From the NCBI GenBank assembly GCA_023525975.1, contig CM042032.1:17986001-18050000 (forward strand): a stretch of 64,000 nt of DNA. The letters run 5' to 3'. Under the pieces are notes generated by a model that searched no databases, was not told the origin of the DNA, and saw only the letters and a program-made list of their open reading frames with translations. Below, piece by piece: positions 10,506 through 22,689 of the stretch (its first letter is position 1; every line of letters starts with the position of its first letter). The position numbers and the translations under genes were made by a program. This stretch comes from Smallanthus sonchifolius (Eukaryota > Streptophyta > Magnoliopsida > Asterales > Asteraceae).

Positions 10506-12520
10506 CTTTGTAATTCCAACGTTCTCAAAACGTTCAAACATGATCATTTTCCGATCAAACAGTTTATATGTATAACCAATGAATTTGAACATTACCCTGA
10601 CCAATTGACCCCATTTGTAAGATTGCAAGGAATACAAAATAATATGTAATGCACGAGACCGTAACCAAACCCCGACTTTTTGTGCCTCCCCTCGCCTTTC
10701 TGCGAGTAAGATAATATTCGGTCATTTGGACCCCTGGTTAGCGCGACTAACCATGACCGGAGGCGTCACCCCCAATAGTACTATCCATAGAATCCCGGGC
10801 TAAATCCAAAGCTAATGTTTACTAAGTTTTTATTCCGAAGACTTTAAGCGATTTATTTTTCCCTCAATGCACACATACGGTCTGATCATTTGTTCATTCA
10901 TTTACATACGAAAATTCTTTACAAGTATGTTTCCACCCCAAAACATTTCAAAAACTTAGAAAAAGGGGTTAGTGAAACTCATAAAGAGTTAAACTAGAAT
11001 GTTCATATTGTCAAACGTGTAAGCAATTGTATTTCAAGTTTCCAAAACATAACAAGTAAATATGTTTCTCCCCCGATGTTTACAAAACAGTAGAAAAATA
11101 AAAGGGGGCCGTGAACTCACCTTGTGTCCGATGAAATCCTAGCAAATAACAGTGCGCTAAGAGTTCCTGTCTATCTGTACCCTAATCACACAAGGGCACT
11201 AATGTGTTAAGACTACCCGTCTTATACGTAAGTTGTTCATCCGACTTAACGAATCCCGTTAAGTATGCCTTTGTTTAGTAAAAATAGTGTTTTTATTTAC
11301 GACTCATTGGTGATTATTATTCCAGTCTAGATGCTTACATATTTTCCGAGAAAATAATATGTTTCCCTATTGGTGACTTATTAAGTGTACCAAAAATAAA
11401 TATTATTTTTGTAGCAACTTAAAATATATTCACTTATGTTCCACGATGTCATGTGATTATTTATTTTTTTAACCGAATCTCTTCATATGTTCCATGTACA
11501 TATATCAAATGTTCATATTAGGATACTAATCTTTAATTCCTAGAACATTTCCATAATTTAACCAAAACCGTACACCAACACATATATATCACAAATTTTA
11601 TCCATAAACATATATTTTTAGTAACACCTTTCACGTTCATATGTTGATGATAATCGTTCGTATGTCTTCTTGAATCATAGGACACTACCTCGGGTCTTGC
11701 CAGGTAAGTCACACATGATGATATAACTTCACGAACATGTATCCTTCAACATAACACATGAATGGAATGAAGGGTTTATGAAGAACACCATCATCCAAGT
11801 GTTATTTTATGTGATTATATATATATGTAGTTTATATTTGATGTGTCCTTGTCTTGTCCATGGTCCTTCTAGTTTAGTATTTTATGTATGAACATGTACA
11901 TGTTTAAATATATGTATTCGAACATGACTTATGAAGAAATAAAGCCAAAACTCATCAAGACTTTTATGTTTTATTTTATTCTTGAAAACTCATATTTTTA
12001 GGCGTACTCCGAGTAGACTTTTAGATGGTTTTAGAAGACCAAATGACTTGGGGTTTTCTTCTAAAATCAAGTTTATTGAAACCAGAGAAGATGTAAAAAA
12101 GAATTACTGGATTTGGAGTTGTGTAGGTACCTTAAAACAGAAAAATGAGAAGAGGTGTCCAGATTCGACCTGCACTGAGCGGTCTTCTTGCACCGGCTGT
12201 TTGGAGGTCGAATACTCCATGGATTCGAGTGATTCCACTTGGGTTCTCCTCTGTTAACATAGAGATTCATTCTGGAAAAAGAATGGACTTATTTGGCCAA
12301 GTAACGAAGGAGATATGGCCTTCCGAAGTTGACCGAAAATCTAGCATGAAGCTGAGTTACGGGAATTGTTTGCATTTTCGGTTTTGGAGAGGGGGATAGA
12401 GGGTGATTTCTTCTTGAGGTACTAGGGCTTGGCATTTGAATTTGTGGGTATGTGTGTGTGTTATTTGAGCCGAGAAAGGGAGAAAGGAGCAAGAGTTCTT
12501 GCTTTGAATTGGACACTCCC

Positions 12521-12527
12521 TTTTATA
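12521..12527 (-). promoter_or_regulatory. TATA box of element B LTR
   Basis: Minus-strand TATAAAA within GTAGTATAAAAGGGAG, followed by a pyrimidine-rich leader. Transcription would begin about 25-35 bases further, near 12490, and read into the primer-binding site. Confidence 0.65.
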
Positions 12528-13545
12528 CTACATAGATGGAGTGTAATTCCTTCCATCATCATTGCAAATCATATTAGATGAGATTGATAGTGACCCTTTC
12601 TTGACATCTTAGATGAAAGGGTATGGTTTTCCCATGACAACAAGTATGGTGATGAGATGGGGTAAGCAAGGTGGGTGGCCCCACCTTGGGTTCAGCCGAG
12701 AATGGGTTAGGGGTGGGGGGTTGGGTGTTGTCCAATCACTAGCTACCTCTCAGTTGCTAGTTAGTTTGGTTTAAGGTAGCGTAAACCCGGTAGGTGATCT
12801 CATGATATAACACCCGGTGTAGGAACTTTTACTGATGTAAACTTTATATCTATATACCTAGATATTTATATATATATATATAATTATTAGATGAAACGGG
12901 GGTTGAGTGTAGATCTCAACAAGTCATTATTAACATGATTTGATGTTGGAGTGAAATATAAGCAAAGATATAATGATTGTGATGTGATCTTTGAGGTTGC
13001 TTGCACTCTTGGTCATAATCATGATGATTATGACGCTTGAGTGTTGTGTAAGCAAAGCAATCATGATGAAGATGTGGTTGATTTAGACGCGGTATATTAC
13101 CTGAAATTAATACTCGCCTTAATATCTTTAATTATTAAGATGTCCTACATTTTGTGTAGTTTGACTAGCTTTAATAATTTGCTAGTGAATTCCCGACATA
13201 GTTATTACTTTAACTATATCATACATGTATACACATAAAATAACTCAAGGTCATGCAACCAACATTTTTATGTCCATGTTTTAAGGTTTAGTCACCAATA
13301 TATACGTTTTTATATTAAAACGTGTCTCTAGACTTTACTGGAATAAAATCTTGTTAATCACCAATGGTCATACACTACGAGTAATAAATGTTTTTGACCT
13401 AGTAATTCTTAAAATTACTAAAGTATGATACGTTTTACTTTGCTAGACTCCTTGACAATACTATGTCAAAGATAATATTCCAGGAATATGGAGTATGAAC
13501 GTGCTAAAATAATATGGCTTTTGACCTGAAATACTGGGTGTCACA

Positions 13546-14029
13546 CATATCAAGAAGAGTTCTTGAGGTTTCCTTACATACATCTTGACTAGTTTTCGGG
13601 TTTAGTTGGCTGGCACCATCCTTGGAGTTTCATTGCTTAGTGTGGATACGTTTTGGATCCATCCACCATCTTCAAGTGTTTAAGCAACCACTTCACTACA
13701 AAGGTTGTAATCTTAAACCTACTATATTTTTTTTTCCCTTTCGGTTTCATTATTTTGCAATTGGATCCATGGTGGGAATCTTTGAATGTTTTAAAGATCA
13801 TATGTTTTGCTTCCGTTGCTAAGTTTTTTTTTAACCTTACATATGCCTAAACAAAATATAGTTATATAACCGTAACACTATTGTTGATCATGACTTGAGC
13901 TTCACGTCAATCCTTCGTGTGAATTTCTCCTGCTGACTAACTCTCGTTGACTTTAACTTTTTGACATGGTAACATTAAACTTCCAATTAACATACTTACA
14001 AAATGCAAAATGAGAACCTCTCATGCCTA
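13546..14029. other. Right half of the sequence split by element B, then non-coding
   Basis: Continues the 6600-7027 sequence after CATAT. The first 150 bases (GGATCCATCCACCATCTTC region) look like an LTR R-U5 or a leader of the kind seen in plant LTR elements. The rest is A/T-rich and I see no gene in it. Confidence 0.35.
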
Positions 14030-14778
14030 GAGTATAATAATCCAATGCACAACAAATTTGTCCTCTTTTAAAAATTTATCCATTGCCCCCACGCTTTAAC
14101 AATCTTATTTTTTTGCCTTTTATTTAATCAATATACATTATTACCCTTGAACTTTAAAAAATGTTACCTTACAGCCCCTGAAGTTTAATAAAATTATTTT
14201 TATATGCATATTTTTACCTTTTTCTTGGATTTTTTTAACTTTCTTCTTTTCTTTTTTTTACTTTTATTTTTTTTATCTACGTTTCCACTGTTTTGAATGC
14301 ATCTTTTTTGCAGGATGAGCGCTAATATACCGTTACGTCTTTCTTATTTTATTCTACTTTGAACCCGCTGCGAAGCAAGGGTAACACACACAATTGTAAC
14401 GGAGTTGCACGTGATATGGTACGAGTTATCTAAGCACTTGCGTACAACGTCGGTTTGAACTTTTTTAACTCTTTATTTTTTTTTAACGGTTTTGCTTTCT
14501 TTTTCTAATTTTTTACCGATTAACTTTTTTAACAACTTTGTTATGGTTTCATTTTTTTATAAAGTTTTTGGAATATAACTAGCTATTTTGTTTTAACGCG
14601 TGGGTTTGCGTAAAGGTTTTGCCTTTTTTATATAAAATTTCGAGTACGTTTATTTGTTTCGTAAACGATAACTTTGTTAACGGTTTCGTTTTACTATGAC
14701 TTTATTTTATAAGCTTTCGATGGCGTTAATTTCTTCCGCGGTTAAACGCGCCGCAACGCGCGTGGGCACAATTCTAGT
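14030..14778 (+). mobile_element. Probable non-autonomous Helitron, 3' end at 14778
   Basis: The 3' terminus reads ...CACAATTCTAGT with the Helitron end CTAGT at 14774-14778. A short GC-rich hairpin (CGCG-CCGCAA-CGCG) lies some 15 bases upstream. The body is T-rich with no ORF. The 5' end is not fixed; 14030 is a guess from the change in composition. Helitrons leave no target duplication, so only the 3' signal supports the call. Confidence 0.45.
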
Positions 14779-14782
14779 TACC

Positions 14783-15716
14783 TAACAATCTCCCCTTTAG
14801 GCTAATGTTATCAATCTATTGAATCATCTTAGAATCGTCACTCCAACCATATTGTGATAGTAAATTTGGTAAGCTTCAATCTCAATTTCAAGACCTAACA
14901 ATCTTCCCCTAGACTGATATTTTCTAAGTTTACTTTGCTGATGATCTTGTCTCTGACAATCTCCCCCTTTTTGTATGCATCATCTTGTCAAGTAGGAACA
15001 AACTTTTCCAACTCCTTGTTCTTGAGTGATATAGAAGATGTAGGAGGAGGATTCCTAACTCGGTATCTTCTACAAAATTGAGGAAACAAGTGCTTTGGAC
15101 TGGTATCTTGCTCAATTGATGATCGTCCATCATTGCAGCAAATTGACGAGGTAATATGTTTACAATCACAAACACAACTCCGAATTCTCTTTAGACAAAT
15201 TTAAATTACAGACAAAACTGGATTCACCTGTAGTGTGCAGTCAAGTAAGTATCTCAGATGTTTTAAGACACATTCAATATGATATGGAAGACTTAAAAAA
15301 TAACAAGAAATAAAACAAATGAGCACAAATCAAAATATTTTTGCATTTTTTTATATTTAAGAACTTCCAACCAATGAGATGATTTGATGAATTTTTTAAA
15401 TCAAATCTACTTTCTTTCTCTAGAATTCTGATTCTTTCTCTACAAAAACATCAAATCTTCAACCAAAATTAAATGCAAACGAGAGCATCATGGCTCTGAT
15501 ACCAAATTGTAGGATCAAAACACGCTTGAATATGATTTTATGAAGAAATCAAAGAAGAACACACATAAATCTTCAATAAAACCCACTAGATTAATTTTGC
15601 AAAAGATGAATACATGAAAACCCCAAAAATCTCTAGAGTATGCTAATTACAAAACCCTAAACTTTTCTGTTTATAGTCTAATGACACATTAGACTAATTA
15701 CCTTTTAAGTTTAATC
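14783..15716 (-). mobile_element. Reverse-strand Copia remnant with PBS and polypurine tract
   Basis: On the minus strand an LTR-like stretch (about 15716 to 15508, TATAAA near 15672) ends CCTACA. It is followed by TGGTATCAGAGC (15504 to 15493), the tRNA-Met primer site. About 500 bp later comes AAAAAGGGGGAGATTGTC (14970s), a classic Copia polypurine tract, and two weaker GGGGAGATTGTTAGG repeats lie near 14900 and 14795. Almost the entire coding region is missing. The left edge abuts the Helitron end at 14778. Confidence 0.6.
15493..15504 (-). other. Primer-binding site of the reverse Copia remnant
   Basis: Minus-strand TGGTATCAGAGC three to four bases after the LTR end CCTACA; complementary to initiator tRNA-Met. 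Confidence 0.85.
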
Positions 15717-15717
15717 T

Positions 15718-17242
15718 CATAGACGAAGACATCGCAAAATTTGCAACACAAGAGACTGTAAATACTATAAGTCAGCTGAAGACACAGATAACTAATCTTC
15801 ATGCTACAAAGGCAGCGAGTGCTTCAGAGATCAGGAGTCTTAAGATTATTGTTTGCAACCAACAGAATCAAATTGATATGCTTCAGAGATTGGTTGAAGA
15901 GCTATGTAGGCATGAGGGATGCCAGAAAGTTCCATCTACTCTAGTCCAGCCAGTACAAATTGATCAAAAAGGGCCATCTAGTGAAAAGTCTCAAGGTACT
16001 GAAGCTCGGATGGATATGGAAGTCGGGTTTACTTTTAATATGCCTGGTTCAATGCGGATGTGATGTTTAACGCTGAAGGTGAAGGTATGGAAAGGTACCA
16101 GGATGAAAGGAAGAAGAAAAAGAGGACGAGGAGGAAAAAGAGGAGGAAGATGAGGATGTTATTATAACAGGAGAAAAGAAAGATGATAAGCCACCATCAG
16201 ACGATGAATGTGGTGGTTATGGTAATGGAAGCTCAAGCACATCTTATTCATATTCTGACGATGATGCTCCGAGCAAGAAAGATGATCAAAAGATTGAGTA
16301 CGAAGCTAAACAAGATTATGTAGAAGCCGAAGGATCAGTAATTGGGAAGTTGGATGCATTAGTTGATGACTACAATGACTTCGATGTTCCTTTTGATTTT
16401 GAAGCCAAAGCATCAGAAACGACTGGTGAGAAAGAGAAAACAGACAAGATGAAAGAAAGAAAATCTTGGTGGAAGAAGAAAGAACCGATCTCAGTGGCTG
16501 AAAGGGTTATACAGAAGATGAAGACTCCAAAGCAAGCCTTAACTAGAAAGATTTTGGGGTGGATGTATGATGCCAACATAGATATGTATGTGGTTAAGAG
16601 AAAGAAAGGGGATATTCATTATTTTGCAAACAAGCATAAGCTGCAAACTCTTCCAAGGTGGGATGACAGATAATTAAGCAAGCATGAGATGATAAATCAG
16701 ACAAAGAATGCTGAAGCAAATAGTTTTGAGACATTTCTGAGAGAACAGTGTAACCTTCCTACCTTCAAGAGCTTCATTCCACAGATCCCTGATAGAAGAA
16801 AGTTAAAATAGTGGGATGAACGAACTCGAAAGCGAAACTGCAGACGTAGTTGAAACAGTTAAGATCCTGAAACGTAAACCAACTTTCATAACAAACTTCA
16901 GAAAAGTGGTTCTATAAAAGCAAGACCGGTGAAGCTGTGATACAAATGTTTGACAAGCAAGAAGTTAGAGTTTTTGACCCAATGGATTTATTTTGTTTTG
17001 ACACTATAGATCTAAAGATATTATATCTGAATACACTACATTGTAGAGAATGAGAAGCTCTACGAGATGAAGCAAGGTTGTTTATGAGAGTGGTTGCGAG
17101 ATGTCTTCATATGAGACAAGAGGTTGAATTTCTCAAGAAGTGTATAGAGCGACATGAAGCCAAACAAGCCGAGAAAACAAGGAGAAGACTGACACTGCTT
17201 CAATGAGCTGAAAGTTTTGGTATGCAATGGGCTAGGGGAGAT
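15718..17242 (+). pseudogene. 3' terminal (env-like) region of a SIRE-type Copia, decayed
   Basis: A chain of broken reading frames. 15720-16060 encodes a coiled-coil-like segment rich in Gln, Lys, Glu and Ser. 16100-16340 is very acidic. 16350-16673 is an open piece with VAERVIQKMKTPKQALTRKI and a Trp/Tyr-rich tail. Reading continues in fragments to about 17200, then meets a polypurine run GGGGAGATTG and an LTR start. This place, between pol and 3' LTR, is where SIRE-type elements carry an extra env-like ORF. No RT or integrase is seen. No fusion peptide or membrane segment is visible, so 'env-like' is positional only. Confidence 0.5.
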
Positions 17243-17693
17243 TGTTGGAACCTATAGTCCATCGCATCCAAAATCGTCAAATATCAAAGATTTTTCTAAG
17301 TGTAGATTTTTCGGCCAAAATAGATTTCAGACGAAAATGTTTTCGACCGAAAACGGTTTATGGCAAGTTGTAACTATAAATAGTCGTTTGTTTGAATGTC
17401 TTTGTACGCGCTTTTGATCTTAGACGTGTTTGCTGTAATTTGTCTCTATTATTCGTGTATTGTAATCAGTAGGTATCCAGTAATAGAAAAGCGTTTGGTG
17501 TTTGATTTGATTGAGTTACTATGACGTATTTGTTCGTTTTCGTGGTTTGGTCTTATCGAGCGGTTTTGGTTGTTCTAGTGGTTTGTATAGTGTATTTCCG
17601 CTATACTATCAGGATTGGATCGATTAAAGCTTGGATTACAGACGATCAAGTGGACTAACAGTCGGATACGTGCCATTAACCCTAAAAAGTTCG
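17243..17693 (+). repeat. SIRE-like Copia 3' LTR, interrupted by element C
   Basis: Begins TGTTGGAACC directly after a GGGGAGATTG polypurine run. A TATAAATAG box lies at 17375-17383 within ACTATAAATAGTCG. The sequence is cut at 17693 by element C. Its right end, if any remains, would follow at 22690, but the junction sequence there is not clearly LTR. Confidence 0.6.
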
Positions 17694-17885
17694 TGTGACA
17701 ATCCGACTTTTCAAAGTTAACGCCGTTAGCAATCCCATTAAGTATTCCGTTGAATCCTAACCCTGTTAATCTAATCTAAAACTTCAAGGACTATTTCTGT
17801 CACATGTTTAATCTTAAACAACAGGGACTATTTCTGTCACATGTTTAATCTTAACTCAAAAGGGTAAATCCTATAACTGGGGCGA
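17694..17885 (+). repeat. 5' LTR stub of element C
   Basis: The first roughly 190 bp match the start of the 3' LTR at 19942 (GTTAACGCCGTTAGCAATCC and following). Inside, a segment containing GGGACTATTTCTGTCACATG is repeated twice. The LTR then breaks off before the RNase H sequence. Confidence 0.85.
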
Positions 17886-17889
17886 TAAC

Positions 17890-19812
17890 CAAGAGTCAGC
17901 ATTCCAACATCTTAAGAAGAAACTTTGCAGTGCACCTATCCTAGCTCTTTCGGAGGGTACGGATGATTTTGTGGTGTATTGTGATGCATCCATTCAGGGT
18001 TTGGGCTGTGTATTAATGCAACGAGAAAAGGTGATCGCATACGCTTCATGTCAACTAAAGATTCACGAGAAAAACTACACCACTCATGATCTAGAGTTGG
18101 GAACTGTAGTTTTCGCACTTAAGATATGGAGACACTACTTGTACGGTACCAAGTGCACTATCTACACTGATCATAAGAGTCTTCATCATATCTTCGAGCA
18201 GAAAGAGCTGAACATGAGACAGCGTCGTTGGGTCGAGCTCTTGAATGATTATGACTGTGCGATCCGATATCATCCAGGTAAGGCTAACGTTGTAGCTGAT
18301 GCCCTAAGTAGAAAGGAAACCAAGCCCAAGAGAGTTCGAGCACTACAGCTTACTATTCACCCCGGATTACCTGACAAAATTCGTAGTGCTCAACTTGAAG
18401 CCCTGAAAGGGGAAAACCTACCACTGGAAGGTACACGCGGTATGGAAGTACAACTCGAGGTCAAATCTGACGGTATTCGCTACTTCTCCGAGCGAATATG
18501 GGTTCCAGTATCCGGGAACTTAAGGGAACTAGTCATGGACGAAGCTCATAAATCTCGTTACTCTATTCATCCAGGTTCAGACAAGATGTATCATGACCTA
18601 AAGGTGTTGTATTGGTCGCCAAAGATGAAGGCCGATATAGCCACCTATGTGAGCAAGTGCCTGACTTGCGCGAAGGTCAAAGTTGAATATCAAAATCCTT
18701 CCGGTCTTCTCCAACAACAAGAGATTCGCATGTGGAAATGGGAACAGATATCCATGGACTTTATCACAAAATTGCCACGAACTCCTACCGGATGTGATAC
18801 CATTTGGGTAATAGTCGATCGTTTAACAAAGTCCGCTCACTTCTTAGCAATCAAAGAAACCGAAAAAATGGATAAGCTTACTCTTATTTACTTGAAAGAA
18901 GTAGTCTCTCGGCACGGGGTGCCAATCTCTATCATTTTGAATCGTGATGCACGATTCACCTCTCGTTTCTGGCAATCGTTACATAAAGCTTTAGGCACGC
19001 ATCTAGATATGAGCACAGCATACCATCCTCAAACTGATGGCCAGACGGAGCATATAATTCAAACTCTGGAGGATATGCTACGAGCTTGTGTGATTGACTT
19101 CGGTAACACCTAGGAGTCTCACCTACCGTTGGTGGAGTTCTCCTACAACAACAGTTATCACACTAGCATCAAGGCAGCTCCATTTGAAGCACTATATGGA
19201 CGAAAATGTCGTTCTCCTATTTGTTGGGCCGAGGTTGGGGATAGTCAACTTACAGGTCCTGAACTCGTACTTGAAACTTCTGAGAAAATCATTCAAAATA
19301 GAAATCGTATGGCAGTAGCTCGTGATCTTCAAAAGAGCTATGCCGATAAGCGTCGTAAACCGTTAGAATTCCAAGTAGGGGATTTGGTTATGTTAAAAGT
19401 CTCACCTTGGAAGGGTGTCATTCATTTTGGGAAACGGGGCAACCTGAATCCTCGTTATGTTGGACCATTCAAGATAGTGAAGAGAATCGGGCCAGTAGCG
19501 TATCAATAGGACCTACCTGAAGGACTTAGTGGTGTACACAACGTCTTTCACGTCTCAAACTTGAAGAAATGTCTGGAAGACGAGTCACTCGCGGTTCCTC
19601 TTGAGGAACTACACATTGATGAACAGTAACGTTTCATCGAAGAACCAGTCGAAATCATGGATAGGGAGGTCAAAACTTTAAAACGCAGTAAAATCCCTAT
19701 TGTCAGAGTTAGTTGGAACTCGAAACGCGGACCGGAATTCACGTGGGAGCGTGAGGATCAGATAATACGTAAATATCCTAATCTGTTTAAGCACTCCACG
19801 TCAAATTCTTAA
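17890..19812 (+). pseudogene. RNase H-integrase-chromodomain remnant of element C
   Basis: An almost continuous frame runs from RNase H (VYCDASIQGLGCVL, IYTDHKSL, VVADALSR) through the integrase zinc region (HKSRYSIHPGSDKMYHDLK; CLTCAKV) and catalytic core (SMDFITKLP, NRDARFTSRFW, YHPQTDGQTE). It continues into GPF/Y (YVGPFKIVKRIGPVAYQ) and the chromodomain-like tail with FTWEREDQ. In-frame stops lie at 19111-19113, 19507-19509 and 19627-19629. The second core Asp box reads LNRD where element A has SDRD, a likely damaging change. It is better preserved than A yet cannot encode RT. Confidence 0.9.
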
Positions 19813-19840
19813 AGTAAAATTTTAATTTTCGGGACGAAAA

Positions 19841-19941
19841 TTCTTTCAACTGAGGGATGATGTGACATCCGAAAAAATTTTTATTATTATTGTTATTATT
19901 AGCTAATTTTTAGGACGAAAATTCTTTCAACTAGGGGATGA
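19841..19941 (+). other. Duplicated polypurine tract of element C
   Basis: Two near-identical 20-bp blocks, 19841-19860 and 19922-19941, each end in GGGATGA and are each followed by an LTR-start sequence (TGTGACATCC and TGTGACAATCC). The second is the real LTR border because it matches the 5' stub. Spacing is 81 bp, close to the 83 bp in element A. Confidence 0.75.
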
Positions 19942-22689
19942 TGTGACAATCCGACTTTTCAAAGTTAACGCCGTTAGCAATCCCGTTAAGTATTCCGTTA
20001 AACCCTAACCCAGTTAATCTAATCTAAAACTTCAGGGACTATTTATGTCACATGTTTAATCTTAAACAACAGGGACTAGTCCTGCTAAGTCCCAAAACTT
20101 GAATTGTTGACTCTGAAAGTCAAAATCAAGATATTTGAATCCTGTTTGACTTTGTAAATTCAAAATCGTGACTTTTGGCTTCAAATTCAAATTCAAAAAC
20201 AAATCTTCGTGTGATTTTGTAACTGAAACACACGACCATGCCATTAACGATCATCATTAGGGCAATTAACACCTGCATTCATCGCGAATTAATCCCAATT
20301 ATGGGTAATTAAACCATAACCGTCGACCCAATGCCGATATCAATCGAATTCACCGAATTCTTGTGTCATTCTCACAAATTGACCCCCTACACACGCTCGA
20401 CGGACACTCCAGGAGCAACACCACCTGTCAATTTCGCCGGAGACGCAGTCGAAGTTGCCGGAGAACAAGACACTCGGAGTCGGACCTCCATCTGACCGAT
20501 CTCTATCAATTTGACATCATTAGAGGTAATTGATCATACCCACATATTCGTTTTTATCCATATATTGAAAGCCCTATGATTATTAAGGTTTATAACATCA
20601 ACCCGATCAAGATCGAATTCTAGGGTACTTATCATTTTCGGTTTAATCGAACCCTACCTTAAAACGTGTTTAAATCCAATTAACTTATATCGTTAGACTC
20701 ATAATCATCTGTGTAGTGAAAGCCCTATATCAATTTAATCTCAGAACATCAAATCTATTATGATCCAAATTCTAGGGTTTGTTCATATTCGGAATTGGGG
20801 GTTTTGATCTTAGGTTTAATCTCAATGCAATTAATCTATTTCATTAGTTTCGAACCCATCTGTTTAATAAAAACCCTATGAATCCAACCATTTTTAACAT
20901 CGAATTCAACTGAATAGATTCTGGGTTCATACCTAGGGTTTCGACTCTTGAATTTGCAACTAGTCGATCTTAAACTTGATAGTTTTTCAATTAAACTTAA
21001 CCTCAGAATCGCCTATACTCGATTAGCAAAACCCCTATACTCTCTGGTTCGATCGTGGTCGGAATCTCTGGATTAGGAATTGGATTTGGGTTCGGATCGC
21101 GATTAAGGGAAAAGGGGTTGGGGTTTGGAAACATTAAAACCATTTCGGAAACATACCAATCGCGATTACCCTAGCGGGCGTGACTGGTTAAAGCTGTGTG
21201 CGTGTGTGGGAGAGACCCGGGTTCGAGTCTCTCTACACCCTTTTGTTTTTTAAAAATTGTTTTTATTATTATTTTAATATAAAATCAATACCTCACATTA
21301 TTATATTAATATATTACCGGAAAACCACCCGTAGACTTGGGTTTTGGTTGTAAACTATATTTACTATTAAAAAATCATTTATAAAATAATACTTATATTA
21401 TTTTCAACCCAAAACTTCAACTAAAAATAATATATTTATATATATATTATTATCATCACGTTCATAAACATTTTTGTAGCGTTTCAAAGTTATAAATAAT
21501 ATAATTATTCGTATTATTTACACCCGTTACATCCTCGAATAAAATAATAAATTATTATTTTTGTCACGCAAGTTAATTTTTTACGTTACTTCGCTAAACT
21601 TAAAAATAATATAATAAATTATATTATTTTCCTAGACTTCTAGTTAATGACAAAACGCCCGAATATATTTATTATATATTATTTTGTCATTCGTCGCGTA
21701 ACGTATACATCTTAATTACTAATTAAAGAATTCTTATTCCCGTGGACACGTTCGTCTACTCTTGATTATTAGAGCGTTACTTTAGGACGTTCAATCTCTC
21801 GTGTTGTCGTCACATATTCCATTGTATCCCTAATTGTTATGTGTATAAATTTAGGACATACGTAAACTGTTGCAGGCTAACACTCGTGGTTCCAATCGTA
21901 TTCTAGTGTGAACTACCTATGCCGTTCAGGTGAGTTTTCACGGCTCCTTTTTACTGTTTTATCTTGGGGGAGAAAGCATGACGCAAATTATTTTTGGAAT
22001 ATTGTATTCATATGTTATCAATGTTAAAGCTAAGCGTAACACGCTATCACTGAAAGTCCTCAACACACATCGAACCGTTAATATGGATCTTAGCGAGGTA
22101 ATGTTTAGTAGTACTACTGGGTTTGAAAAATCCCACCCGCATTAGTCGCGCTAACTCGACTTGAGGTCGAACGGGTGAAATGTTAGCCTACTCACATCGC
22201 CAGAGTTGATAGACCTGGCAGGAGACAAATAAACAAACAGTCAGCTTTGGTTACAAGCGCTTAAGTTAAACATGAATATAGGTTAGCTACCTATAGATAC
22301 ATATTGAATGATCAATAATCAGGTAAACGTTTATTTATATACTGAAACCTGTGAACTCACCAACCTCGTGTTAACATCTTTTCTTACATGTTTTCTCAGG
22401 TCGCTAAGATAAGGCACAGGTGCACATATAGGACATGCATGGGATTCTCCTATTGATTGATGTTTTATTAAATTGTTTGGACTTTGTTTTGAATTATGTT
22501 TGGTTTGGACTTTTGGACTTTTTGGGCGCGTGTGTTTTGCACATTTACTTTTCTTTACGCTTCCGCATTAAACTCGGATTAATATGATATTTCCATTTGA
22601 GTCCCATGTAGAGTAACTAATGACTGAGATCCTGGTTTGTCACTTCCTAAACCGGTAAAACTCCGTTAGTTGAAATTGGGGGTGTGACA
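19942..22689 (+). repeat. 3' LTR of element C, 2748 bp
   Basis: From TGTGACAATCC to GGGTGTGACA. It shares with the LTR of A the block with palindrome AGTAGTACTACT (22107-22118), the nested stems that follow (22134-22177), and the terminal CTGGTTTGTCAC motif. A tRNA-like patch lies at 21178-21250. ORFs inside (20062-20244, 21930-22145) show no family features. Confidence 0.88.
21178..21250 (+). other. tRNA-like (pol III box) patch inside the LTR of element C
   Basis: GGTTCGAGTC at 21220-21229 matches the tRNA T-loop/B box. TGACTGGTTA at 21181-21190 sits about 35 bp upstream, where an A box or D-arm would lie, and TTTTGTTTTTT follows near 21242. The A box is poor. It may be a SINE or tRNA fossil. 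Confidence 0.35.

Larger units (their letters stand above)
7028..13545 (-). mobile_element. Reverse-strand LTR element B with TSD CATAT, internally deleted
   Basis: Read on the minus strand, a long 5' LTR (13545 to 9669) begins TGTGACACCC and ends in TGTGACA. It is followed by a primer-binding site, about 1.7 kb of internal sequence, and only the last roughly 898 bp of the 3' LTR (7925 to 7028). Both outer ends are flanked by the perfect 5-bp duplication CATAT (7023-7027 and 13546-13550), so the outer ends are original and the loss was internal. The two LTR copies differ at only a few per cent over the shared part by eye. No gag-pol homology is recognisable, so it depends on other elements. 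The LTR ends suggest a Tekay relative. Confidence 0.88.
9669..13545 (-). repeat. 5' LTR of element B, 3877 bp
   Basis: Runs from TGTGACACCC (minus, at 13545) to TGTGACA at 9669 next to the primer-binding site. A TATA box sits at 12521-12527 on the minus strand, giving a U3 of about 1 kb and a very long transcribed R-U5. Small ORFs at 11982-12516 on both strands show no family resemblance and lie in the leader. A block near 10728-10780 resembles, on the minus strand, the TTAGTCGCGCTAA structure of the A and C LTRs. Confidence 0.88.
17694..22689 (+). mobile_element. Tekay chromovirus C, internally deleted, TSD GTTCG/GTTTG
   Basis: The outer ends are TGTGACAATCC at 17694 and GGGTGTGACA ending at 22689. 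Flanking pentamers are GTTCG (17689-17693) and GTTTG (22690-22694), a target duplication with one CpG-to-TpG change. Only about 190 bp of the 5' LTR remain. The sequence then jumps, near 17890, straight into RNase H, so gag, protease and RT are gone. Integrase and chromodomain follow with three stops, then a full 3' LTR. The retained TSD shows a deletion inside one insertion rather than two unrelated fragments. Confidence 0.9.

Noticed and set aside
11982..12516. Overlapping ORFs of 65-91 codons on both strands
   Set aside because: They lie in the LTR leader of element B next to its TATA box, show no family features and overlap on both strands.
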